From: Calothrix parasitica NIES-267 | Lineage (GTDB): Bacteria > Cyanobacteriota > Cyanobacteriia > Cyanobacteriales > Nostocaceae | NCBI RefSeq assembly: GCF_002368095.1 | Contig: NZ_AP018227.1 | Coordinates: 7,660,167 to 7,724,166, forward strand | Reading direction: 5' to 3' | Length of the DNA: 64,000 nt | Shown: in pieces, positions 34,601 to 42,134 of the stretch | How the letters are laid out: each line of letters opens with the position of its first letter | Position numbering within the stretch: position 1 is the first letter of the stretch | Translations under genes and position numbers: made by a program | Notes under the pieces: model-generated | What the model was told of the DNA's origin: nothing | The model's input: only the letters and a program-made list of their open reading frames with translations | Databases searched by the model: none

Positions 34601-34919
34601 CAGATATGGAGTTCCTGAAAGCTAATGTATTGAAATCGGAATTATCAGTTTGAGGAATATAGGAACCAACGATTATATCTTCTTGAGCGGTGTATCTATA
34701 AAGTAAACAGTTAAATGCTGCTAATAGGGTTGATAATAAATCAACGTTGTATTTTTGAGTAATGCTTGTTAATGATTGCAGCAAGTCATCGGAGAAAATG
34801 AAAGTTTCTATCCCTAAGTGATATTGCTGATGGTCGCTTCTGATATAATCTGTTGTTATTTCTAAAACTGGTATATTACTTAGTTTTTCTTCCCAGTATT
34901 TTAAGTTTTTATTAGACAT
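31665..34919 (-). CDS. Monomodular NRPS, copy 1 (half C, A, PCP, TE)
   Basis: A 1084-residue nonribosomal peptide synthetase. Residues 1-230 are only the C-terminal half of a condensation domain: it opens at the YWEEKLSNIPVLE motif and has no HHxxxDG. The adenylation domain (about 255-760) has YTSGSTGKSKG at 404-414. Its pocket residues, read by alignment to GrsA by eye, are D450 I451 E454 D493 I521 G523 T550 V558 V559 K751. The carrier domain has DLGGNSL with phosphopantetheine Ser808. The thioesterase (about 855-1084) has GHSYEG Ser925, Asp952 and His1061. Acidic 454 and 493 suggest a basic amino acid substrate (inference). It lies inside the exopolysaccharide operon. No MbtH-like or phosphopantetheinyl transferase gene is near. 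Confidence 0.93.
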   Translation of the reverse strand: MSNKNLKYWEEKLSNIPVLEITTDYIRSDHQQYHLGIETFIFSDDLLQSLTSITQKYNVDLLSTLLAAFNCLLYRYTAQEDIIVGSYIPQTDNSDFNTLAFRNSISGDLSFSQLLKQTFQVVSQEKKHQDFNWSQLIQQLPTNDAGIFQVMLNLQDAEITDTPIPININEFELDLSLFIVSSPEGLKGTVAYNQELFASNTIKRLISHFENLLNAIVLNPDTLVKELTILSEIESNQILVEWNQTEFEYPRDKCIHQLFSSQVAKTPDAVAVIWKDQQLTYQQLDNRANQLANYLQTLGVKPDVLVGICINRCLEMVVGILGILKAGGAYVPLDPDYPQERLSHMLDDSGVSVLLTTEDLLSEIPPNKAQQICLDKDWDNLIATQKEQAPLSDVSPSNLAYVIYTSGSTGKSKGVMIEHNSLVNFTQTATLEYGINHNDRILQFASISFDIAVEEMYPCLTTGATLILRTDDFLTNGSRMLEKCNEWGLTVLDLPTAYWHQIASDLANNQSQLPGSLRLVIIGGEAVISEKVTSWQKSFENHQCPELINTYGPTEATVVVTRCKLSESVNQESGLPQMTIGRPFDNVKIYILDSNLNPVPIGVPGELHIGGVCLARGYLNRPDLTAQKFIPDPFNPGMKMYKSGDLARFLSDGNIDFLGRIDHQVKIRGFRIELGEIETVLNQHLSVKQAIVIPQDYDAGDKRLIAYVVPRNSQLSQTKELKDFLKTKLPDYMVPSGFVFLDALPLTPNDKVDRKALPKPDKANLNLQQDYFAANNDVEQKLVALWEKAFAIHPIGIKDNFFDLGGNSLMATSMVAQIDYLFDKKLNQAVFFEAPTIEELADIITQEETNAETVIKINPNGNKPPLFIVANNGYLYQQMIEYLDKEQPVYIIQEDFDNAPNMAFRCIQKIREIQTHNTYNLMGHSYEGLVAYEIAQQLYAQNEQVNFLGMLDTPTPEVESRAEEAKIWFKRYQRLKAVLGFSWKDKTSFFKERIEYKMTQSFKPLIQNLAEFMNEYEVKPFPGKIHIFLAEYEFFCLEDANVGWDKWAAGGVEVYKIPGTHRSMLLSPDNAKILATKLSDCLTK

Positions 34920-35333
34920 AATATTTATTGATTAAAGACGTATTTATTCCTCGTAAATACTTTTGAATTAATTATACGTAATAATTATCATCATTATTAT
35001 TATGATTCACAATCTTATTGTTATAAAAAACTGCATAAATTAGCTCTATTACTTATTAGATATATTGAATCAAATAACGCAAAAAAACTTGGTTCTTCAG
35101 TACATAGTATGCTATTGGGTGAGTAAAAATAGCTGTAATACTTCCTGTATAAAGGTTTTTAGCCTTTTTCACTTCATCTATTACTAATATCTTCCTTTCT
35201 TTCCCTTCTGCCTTCTGCCCACTGCCTTCTGCCTTTTTACGACTATTTAATTAGCATAGCAAGTACGGATGAGCCAAAAACTTTTTATATGATGCGTTAA
35301 ATAATTAATATCTGAGAAAATATAGAAAGTACT
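34920..35333. other. Intergenic region between the NRPS copies
   Basis: 414 AT-rich bases. CTTCTGCC/TTCTGCCC units at about 35207-35235, followed by TTTACGACTATTTAATTAGC, are shared with the flank of copy 1 at 31545-31591. No gene is seen. A separate promoter for copy 1 is possible but not evident. Confidence 0.6.
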
Positions 35334-38300
35334 TTATTTTTCTAAACAAGTTTCAAGCTGCTTAGCAAAATATTTTGCATTTTCTGGTTTTAATAATATA
35401 GAGCGATGAGTACCAGGAATTTTATGTACTTCGACTTCAGGAACCCACTTATTCCAACCAAAACTAACATCTTCAAGCCCATAGCATTCAGAGATAGCAG
35501 AGAAAAGAGTTATCTTACCTGAATAAGCTTTAACATCGTATTCGTTCATGAATTTTTCTAAGGTAAGCATCAAAGGCTTAAATGATGGGTCAAGTCTGTA
35601 TTCTATTCGCTCTTTTAAGAAGTTTATTTTTTCCTTCCAGGGAAGTCCAAAAAATCTTTTGAGGAGTTGAGAAAATTTATAAAATGACGTACCTTTTTCT
35701 ACTTTATTTTCTATGTCCGGAGTAGGAGTATCAAGCATCCCTAGAAAATTTACTTTCTCGTTTTGTGCGTCTAGTTGTTGAGCTATTTCATAGACTACTA
35801 AGCCTTCATAAGAATAGCCGATTAAATTATATGGTCCTTGCGGTTTAATATTGCGTATTTGTGCAATAGCATGTGATGCCATTTCTGAAGCTTTTTCTAA
35901 CTCTTCCAGGATGATGTAAACTGGCTGTTCTTCATCTAAAAATTTGATTATCTCTTGGAATAAGAAAACTTTATTAGCAACGATAAATAAAGGAGGTTTA
36001 TTACCGTTGGGATTAATTTTGATAACGGTTTCTTCGTTAGTTTCTTCCTGGGTAATAATATCAGCAAGTTCTTCAATAGTAGGAGCTTCAAAAAAGACAG
36101 CTTGATTGAGCTTTTTATCAAATAGATAATCAATTTGTGCGACCATAGAGGTAGCCATCAAAGAATTACCACCCAAATCAAAGAAATTATCTTTAATACC
36201 AATAGGATGAATTGCAAAAGCTTTTTCCCAAAGCGCGACTAATTTTTGTTCTACATCGTTATTAGCAGCGAAATAATCCTGTTGTAAATTCAGATTTGCT
36301 TTATCAGGTTTGGGAAGAGCTTTACGGTCAACTTTATCGTTGGGAGTCAAAGGTAAAGCATCTAAAAAGACAAATCCCGAGGGTAACATGTAGTCCGGTA
36401 GCTTAGTTTTGAGGAAATCCTTTAATTGTTGACCTTGAGGAAGTTGAGAATTTCTGGGGACAACATAAGCAATCAAACGCTTATCACCAGCATCGTAGTC
36501 TTGAGGAATAACAATAGCTTGTTTAACACTCAAATGCTGGTTAAGAACAGTTTCAATTTCTCCTAACTCAATCCTAAAACCGCGAATCTTGACTTGATGG
36601 TCGATACGACCGAGAAAATCGATATTACCATCGCTAAGAAAACGAGCTAAATCACCAGATTTATACATTTTCATCCCCGGATTAAACGGGTCGGGAATAA
36701 ACTTTTGAGCAGTTAAATCGGGTCTATTAAGATAACCACGTGCTAAACAAACACCACCGATATGTAATTCTCCAGGAACTCCAATCGGAACCGGATTCAA
36801 ATTAGAATCAAGAATATAAATCTTGACGTTACCAAAAGGTCTTCCAATAGTCATTCGAGGAAGTCCATTTTTTTGTATTGACTCAGATAATTTACATTTT
36901 GTAACTACTACAGTTGCTTCAGTCGGTCCATAAACATTTATAAATTCAGGAGATTTTTTATTTTTGAAATAATTGTGCCATGATGCAACTTTTTCAGGAA
37001 TAACTGCTTCTCCACCAATAATTACTAATCGCAATGAATCGGGTATTGTACAATTATAATTATCTAAATCGGAAACAATTTGATGCCAATATGCTGTAGG
37101 TAAATCTATTACAGTTAGTTTCCATTCATTGCATTTTTGCAGCATTCCCGAACCGTCGGTTAAAAAGTCATCGGTTCGTAGAATTAAAGTAGCACCAGTG
37201 GTAAGACAGGGATACATTTCTTCTGCTGCAACATCAAAGCTAATTGATGCAAATTGAAGAATCCTATCATTATGGTTAATCCCATATTCTAAGGTAGCTG
37301 TTTGAGTAAAATTAACTAAAGAATTATGTTCAATCATCACTCCTTTCGATTTACCTGTAGAACCGGAGGTGTAAATTACATAAGCCAAATTTGATGGTGA
37401 AACATCGCTTAAAGGTGCTTGTTCTTTTTGAGTCGCAATTAAATTATCCCAGTCTTTATCTAAGCAAATTTGTTGAGCTTTGTTCGGTGGTATCTCAGAT
37501 AGTAAATCTTCTGTTGTCAGTAAAACTGACACTCCAGAATCATCGAGCATATGAGACAATCTTTCTTGAGGATAATCTGGGTCTAAGGGAACGTAAGCAC
37601 CACCTGCTTTGAGTATCCCTAGTATTCCTACTACCATTTCTAAACAACGGTTAATACAAATACCTACTAACACATCTGGTTTTACCCCTAATGTTTGTAA
37701 ATAATTTGCAAGTTGATTTGCACGATTATCTAATTGTTGATAGGTAAGCTGCTGGTCTTTCCATATTACTGCTACAGCATCTGGTGTTTTTGCTACTTGT
37801 GAGGAGAATAGCTGATGAATACATTTGTCACGAGGGTATTCAAATTCTGTTTGATTCCATTCAACTAAAATTTGATTACTTTCTATTTCGCTTAAAATTG
37901 TTAGTTTTTTAACTAAAGTATCGGGGTTTAAGACAATTGCATTGAGTAAATTCTCGAAATGACTAATAAACCGCTTTATTGTGTTTGGTGCAAATAGCTC
38001 TTGATTGTATGCAACTGTTCCTTTCAATCCTTCTGGTGAAGAAACTATAAATAAAGATAAATCTAGTTCAAATTCATTAATATTAATTGGTAGTGGTGTA
38101 TCTGTAATTTCAGCATCTTGCAAGTTAAGCATGACTTGAAAAATGCCTGCATCGTTGGTTGGTAGTTGTTGTACTAGTTGTGACCAGTTAAAATCTTGAT
38201 GTTTCTTTTCTTGTGATACTACTTGAAAAGTTTGTTTTAATAATTGAGAAAATGATAAGTCCCCAGATATGGAATTCCTGAAGGCTAATGTATTGAAATC

Positions 38301-38582
38301 GGAATTATCAGTTTGAGGAATATAGGAACCAACGATTATATCTTCTTGAGCGGTGTATCTATAGAGTAAACAGTTGAATGCTGCTAATAGGGTTGATAGT
38401 AAATCAACGTTGTATTGTTGAGTAATGCTTGTTAATGATTGCAACAGGTCCTCAGAGAAAATGAAAGTTTCTATCCCTAAGTGATATTGCTGATGGTCGC
38501 TTCTGATATAATCTGTTGTTATTTCTAAAACTGGTATATTACTTAATTTTTCTTGCCAGTATTTTAAATTTTTATCAGACAT
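35334..38582 (-). CDS. Monomodular NRPS, copy 2 (half C, A, PCP, TE)
   Basis: A 1082-residue tandem paralogue of the gene at 31665 with the same half-condensation, adenylation, carrier and thioesterase layout. The pocket reading is D450 V451 E454 D493 I521 G523 V550 V557 V558 K750 (numbering shifts by one after about 570), so it differs from copy 1 at two of ten positions. The carrier Ser is 807; the TE triad is Ser924 (GYSYEG), Asp951 and His1059, all intact. Long stretches are nearly or wholly identical to copy 1 at the DNA level, but a block of about 440 bases in the A domain (about 36820-37265) and the TE-coding 3' end (35334-35970) diverge. It is the first NRPS gene in the transcript, 81 bases after the polymerase gene. 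Confidence 0.93.
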   Translation of the reverse strand: MSDKNLKYWQEKLSNIPVLEITTDYIRSDHQQYHLGIETFIFSEDLLQSLTSITQQYNVDLLSTLLAAFNCLLYRYTAQEDIIVGSYIPQTDNSDFNTLAFRNSISGDLSFSQLLKQTFQVVSQEKKHQDFNWSQLVQQLPTNDAGIFQVMLNLQDAEITDTPLPININEFELDLSLFIVSSPEGLKGTVAYNQELFAPNTIKRFISHFENLLNAIVLNPDTLVKKLTILSEIESNQILVEWNQTEFEYPRDKCIHQLFSSQVAKTPDAVAVIWKDQQLTYQQLDNRANQLANYLQTLGVKPDVLVGICINRCLEMVVGILGILKAGGAYVPLDPDYPQERLSHMLDDSGVSVLLTTEDLLSEIPPNKAQQICLDKDWDNLIATQKEQAPLSDVSPSNLAYVIYTSGSTGKSKGVMIEHNSLVNFTQTATLEYGINHNDRILQFASISFDVAAEEMYPCLTTGATLILRTDDFLTDGSGMLQKCNEWKLTVIDLPTAYWHQIVSDLDNYNCTIPDSLRLVIIGGEAVIPEKVASWHNYFKNKKSPEFINVYGPTEATVVVTKCKLSESIQKNGLPRMTIGRPFGNVKIYILDSNLNPVPIGVPGELHIGGVCLARGYLNRPDLTAQKFIPDPFNPGMKMYKSGDLARFLSDGNIDFLGRIDHQVKIRGFRIELGEIETVLNQHLSVKQAIVIPQDYDAGDKRLIAYVVPRNSQLPQGQQLKDFLKTKLPDYMLPSGFVFLDALPLTPNDKVDRKALPKPDKANLNLQQDYFAANNDVEQKLVALWEKAFAIHPIGIKDNFFDLGGNSLMATSMVAQIDYLFDKKLNQAVFFEAPTIEELADIITQEETNEETVIKINPNGNKPPLFIVANKVFLFQEIIKFLDEEQPVYIILEELEKASEMASHAIAQIRNIKPQGPYNLIGYSYEGLVVYEIAQQLDAQNEKVNFLGMLDTPTPDIENKVEKGTSFYKFSQLLKRFFGLPWKEKINFLKERIEYRLDPSFKPLMLTLEKFMNEYDVKAYSGKITLFSAISECYGLEDVSFGWNKWVPEVEVHKIPGTHRSILLKPENAKYFAKQLETCLEK

Positions 38583-38663
38583 AATATTTTTTTATTTAAA
38601 GATGCACTTATTTTATGGTGAGGAAAAATCACTATGCTTCAATGATTTTTCCCTTTATATATT

Positions 38664-39914
38664 TTATATAGCTGATAGCTTGTGACTTTTTGGTGACATT
38701 TGTACGGAAAAAGCAACAGCAACATAAAGAACCCAAAACAAATCGTTTTGTATCATTAATGTAGTTTCGCTGATGTTCGCTAATAACATGTAAGTCATAT
38801 AAGTTAACGGCCAAAATCCTTCTGATGTGGTGGTAGTTCGTACCCAGTAAAATGCTCTTGGTAAAGTGATTGCTAAAAACCCAAAGACATATGTACCCAA
38901 ACCGAGTAAGCCTATTTGCAACCACAGGTCTAAAAAGCCATTATGGGAATTTGGAGGTTTCCAACCAGTTACTCTCCAAATGAAAAAAGATGGAGTATCT
39001 GGACCATACCAAAACGCACCAAATCCATAACCTAAAACTGGTTTTTTCCAAATCATGTCGAAGATATATGGCCACATATCTCCACGACCGGTAAGAGTCG
39101 TATCTTTACCAAGAGCGGTTAAAATCGCTTCGGTGGTTACAGAAACAATAATATAGAAAATTGCTCCCAAACTGGCGATTGTAATTGTACTTGGTACCAT
39201 CAAATTATCACGCCATCGAAATACTCGAAAAGATATAGATACCGCGATTAAACATATTCCATTAATTAAAGAAGTTGTCGAACTAGAACGTACTAAAAGG
39301 ATAAAAGCTAGACTAAAAGCCATCCAGAATAACCAACTATATTTCTTAGAGTCAAAAGCTGATAGTAAAAATACTACTAATCCTGGGGCTATTACTTTAC
39401 CAAGAGTATTTTTATGGTTATAAATTCCTCGCCATCTTCCTTCATGAATTCCAGCCATAATCCCATATTTTGGTATTGCTGCAATAAATACAAAGCTAAA
39501 TACTACAGCAATTCCGTACATGTATACTAATAGTTTTAACTGCTCTTTAATAGTGTAACGCGATGCTAAATATAGTCCGAATAAACTAGTTCCAACTATT
39601 GCTATACCTCGAGTGATTGTCTTTTTCGGAAGAGAAGACCACATGAAAGAAAAGGCTGCTATTCCGACCAATAATACTATTATCTTTTCTTTTCTCATTA
39701 CTTTGATAACCTTTTTCCAACGAAGAACAAGGAGGAAAAAAGTAACTATGTAGTTTAAAAAGAAAAATATTAAAATTAAAGAGGTATTTGTTTCTCCAGA
39801 ATCGTCACCTTCATTTGCTCCACCCGATAGAATTACAGTTAGCGGTCCTCCCGAATAAAGCAATAAAGATGCAACTGCAAAAGCCTCCTCAGCAAATAAT
39901 AAAAGTTTTCTCAT
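38664..39914 (-). CDS. O-antigen ligase/polymerase (Wzy-like) membrane protein
   Basis: A 416-residue polytopic protein with about ten to eleven hydrophobic segments and a larger extracytoplasmic loop around residues 255-320 (GKDTTLTGRGDMWPYIFDM, FGAFWYGPDT, GWKPPNSHNGFLDLW). TGRGDMW and NSHNGFLDLWLQIGLLG are characteristic of the O-antigen ligase/Wzy superfamily. It would polymerise flipped repeat units or ligate polymer on the periplasmic side. Five bases separate it from the GT4 gene upstream, so the two are translationally close. Confidence 0.9.
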   Translation of the reverse strand: MRKLLLFAEEAFAVASLLLYSGGPLTVILSGGANEGDDSGETNTSLILIFFFLNYIVTFFLLVLRWKKVIKVMRKEKIIVLLVGIAAFSFMWSSLPKKTITRGIAIVGTSLFGLYLASRYTIKEQLKLLVYMYGIAVVFSFVFIAAIPKYGIMAGIHEGRWRGIYNHKNTLGKVIAPGLVVFLLSAFDSKKYSWLFWMAFSLAFILLVRSSSTTSLINGICLIAVSISFRVFRWRDNLMVPSTITIASLGAIFYIIVSVTTEAILTALGKDTTLTGRGDMWPYIFDMIWKKPVLGYGFGAFWYGPDTPSFFIWRVTGWKPPNSHNGFLDLWLQIGLLGLGTYVFGFLAITLPRAFYWVRTTTTSEGFWPLTYMTYMLLANISETTLMIQNDLFWVLYVAVAFSVQMSPKSHKLSAI

Positions 39915-39919
39915 TACTT

Positions 39920-41029
39920 TTAGCGATAACTATTTTTGAGATAAATTGCTTTGCGATAAATTTCAATTGTTTGAGCAGCAATATTTGACCAGTTCAAATC
40001 ATCTTGACAGCGATATAAAGCTGCGGTTCGTATTTGATTTTGTAACTCACTATCGCTCAATAAACGAATAATCGCATCAGCTAAAGCAGTAACATCCCTA
40101 GGTGGAACCAATAACCCATCTTGCTCTGAATAAATCATTTCCGCTAAACCACCAATTTCAGAAGCAATAACTGGAGTCCCTAATGCATAAGCTAGAGGTG
40201 CAACACCGCTTTGAGATGCTTCTATATAAGGTAAAACTACTGCCGAACTGCGTTTAAAAAGACCTACAACATCTTCTGATTCGATATAGTGACCGAGCAT
40301 TTCGTAATGCTTCTCATCAAATCCATTGGGAAAATATTGTTGTAAATTTTCTCCTTCCCCAGCAATAATTAATTTTACTTGAGGAATACGTTCTATGATT
40401 GACGGCATTGCTTCAACCAGATACTTTAAACCTTTATAAGGCCAAATGCGTCCATAAAATAGTAAAGTAAATGGTTCTGCGACCGTGTTTTTATCTTCTT
40501 TAGCCAATCGTTTGTATAAACTTCCTAACTCTCCATGAGGAAGGACACACACCCTTTGTTTCGGAACTCCAAACTCTTCAACTAAAGCCCCTTTCAGGAA
40601 ATTTGCATGAACGATTAGCTGTTGCGATCGCCAAAATGCAATTCTGCGAGTATATTCGGAACCGATGACGTTATCTTTGTCTCCAGGATGACGAAATACA
40701 TCATGAATTGTTGTTACTAAAGCAGGCATTTTATTGACAAACAAAGTTAAATCGTACCAAGGGTCGTTAGTTTCTTGGACGTGCAATACATCAGGCTGTA
40801 TTTTACGGATAATCCTCATTAATTCACCCATTGCGGATAAATTACGCGGGTCGCGAATGCGATATTTATTAAAAGTAATTACATTAATTCTAGGGTCTAG
40901 TAAAGCTTGTATTTCATTCGTTAAGTTCTGGGGATGAATTAATGTTAAATCTACGTTCGCTGCGGCTAGACCATTAGCTAGCTGAACGGTGTATTCAAAA
41001 AAGCAAAAATGTAATAAAGCAACTTTCAT
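39920..41029 (-). CDS. GT4 family glycosyltransferase
   Basis: A 369-residue GT-B enzyme. DVLHVQETNDPWYD lies in the N-terminal half. PFTLLFYGRIWPYKGLKYLVEAMP (about 206-229) begins the donor domain, followed by IIAGEGE and VVLPYIEASQSGVAPLAYALGTPVIASEIGGLAEMI, the donor-binding loop. It is cytoplasmic and adds a sugar to the lipid-linked repeat unit; donor and acceptor are unknown. It belongs to the contiguous minus-strand operon. Confidence 0.92.
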   Translation of the reverse strand: MKVALLHFCFFEYTVQLANGLAAANVDLTLIHPQNLTNEIQALLDPRINVITFNKYRIRDPRNLSAMGELMRIIRKIQPDVLHVQETNDPWYDLTLFVNKMPALVTTIHDVFRHPGDKDNVIGSEYTRRIAFWRSQQLIVHANFLKGALVEEFGVPKQRVCVLPHGELGSLYKRLAKEDKNTVAEPFTLLFYGRIWPYKGLKYLVEAMPSIIERIPQVKLIIAGEGENLQQYFPNGFDEKHYEMLGHYIESEDVVGLFKRSSAVVLPYIEASQSGVAPLAYALGTPVIASEIGGLAEMIYSEQDGLLVPPRDVTALADAIIRLLSDSELQNQIRTAALYRCQDDLNWSNIAAQTIEIYRKAIYLKNSYR

Positions 41030-41114
41030 TTTTTTCTCTATGTTTTAGTTAGATATGAAATTAGGATTAAAATTTGACTGATATACAACAGTAACCTTGA
41101 AGTAATAGCTATGA

Positions 41115-42092
41115 CTAACTAGAATTTTTTACAGCTATTTTATTGAAATATAAAGATAATCTGCGACGTATAATTCTTGGTAGCTGTGTAGATAAATGAC
41201 AAAAGAAATAAGGATTCTTTCTCATTTGCATTAAAGCAGTTAAATAATCGGCTTCTTTAAAAGAATCTACAACTTGAAAATACGGCTTAGTTTTTTCAAT
41301 TAAAGCTAGACGTTTCTGTAAAGCAATCAGCAATCGCTGGTTGTTTTTTATATAGTCTTGATTTAAATAGTATTTAGTCGCTTGAGAATATGCTTCAATT
41401 CTTTTTATTTTGCTCTGAGTAACTAAAGAACCATGCCGAGAACGATAATAATAAAATGGTTCTGGAACTAATAAAAAATTTGCTCCATGGGCTAAGCAAG
41501 TTAAATACAACCAAAAGTCTCCACCAATTAAAATATCTTTTTGGTTTTGAATTTTATGTTTAATAATAAAATCTCTTTTGATTAATGGTTTGGTTAACCC
41601 TAAAGGTAAACTCCATACTCCGGGTATATCTTTCTCCACAAAAGATATAGGAGAAATTTTGATATTATCTTTAACCTTACATCTACTTTGAGTTAATAAC
41701 GTACTCCAGGGAGCGGCTTTCCCGTCTTGAATAAAATATATATCATCAGCAATCATGTCTACATTCTGGGAATTGGCTATATCTAAGAGTTTTTCTAATC
41801 TATCAACTGCATACCAGTCATCTGAATCGAGTCGGGTGATCCAATTACCTTGAGCTTCATTTATTGCCAAATTAGTAGAAAAATTTTGTCCTCGATTTTG
41901 TTTATTAACTAAGACTTTAATACGCTTATCGGAAAAACTTTTGATTATCTCTAAAGTTTTATCCTCGGAACCGTCATCTACTATAATTAATTCGATATTT
42001 TTTTCAGTTTGTTCTAAAGCAGATTTTATAGATTTTGCAATATATTCTTCCGTATTATAAGCAAGAATAATTACAGATACTTCTGGATTCAT
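41115..42092 (-). CDS. GT2 family glycosyltransferase
   Basis: A 325-residue GT-A inverting glycosyltransferase. It starts MNPEVSVIILAYNTEEYIAKSI, with the nucleotide-binding VDDGSEDKT (about 38-46), the metal-binding LDSDDWYA (DxD type, about 92-99) and YYRSRHGSLVTQS late in the domain. The basic C-terminus (RRRLSLYF) may associate with the membrane. It makes part of the exopolysaccharide repeat unit. Gaps of 85 and 42 bases to its neighbours support cotranscription. Confidence 0.92.
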   Translation of the reverse strand: MNPEVSVIILAYNTEEYIAKSIKSALEQTEKNIELIIVDDGSEDKTLEIIKSFSDKRIKVLVNKQNRGQNFSTNLAINEAQGNWITRLDSDDWYAVDRLEKLLDIANSQNVDMIADDIYFIQDGKAAPWSTLLTQSRCKVKDNIKISPISFVEKDIPGVWSLPLGLTKPLIKRDFIIKHKIQNQKDILIGGDFWLYLTCLAHGANFLLVPEPFYYYRSRHGSLVTQSKIKRIEAYSQATKYYLNQDYIKNNQRLLIALQKRLALIEKTKPYFQVVDSFKEADYLTALMQMRKNPYFFCHLSTQLPRIIRRRLSLYFNKIAVKNSS

Positions 42093-42134
42093 AGCGTCAC
42101 CCTGTAGATAGAACCCAAGACTTGAATACTCATT

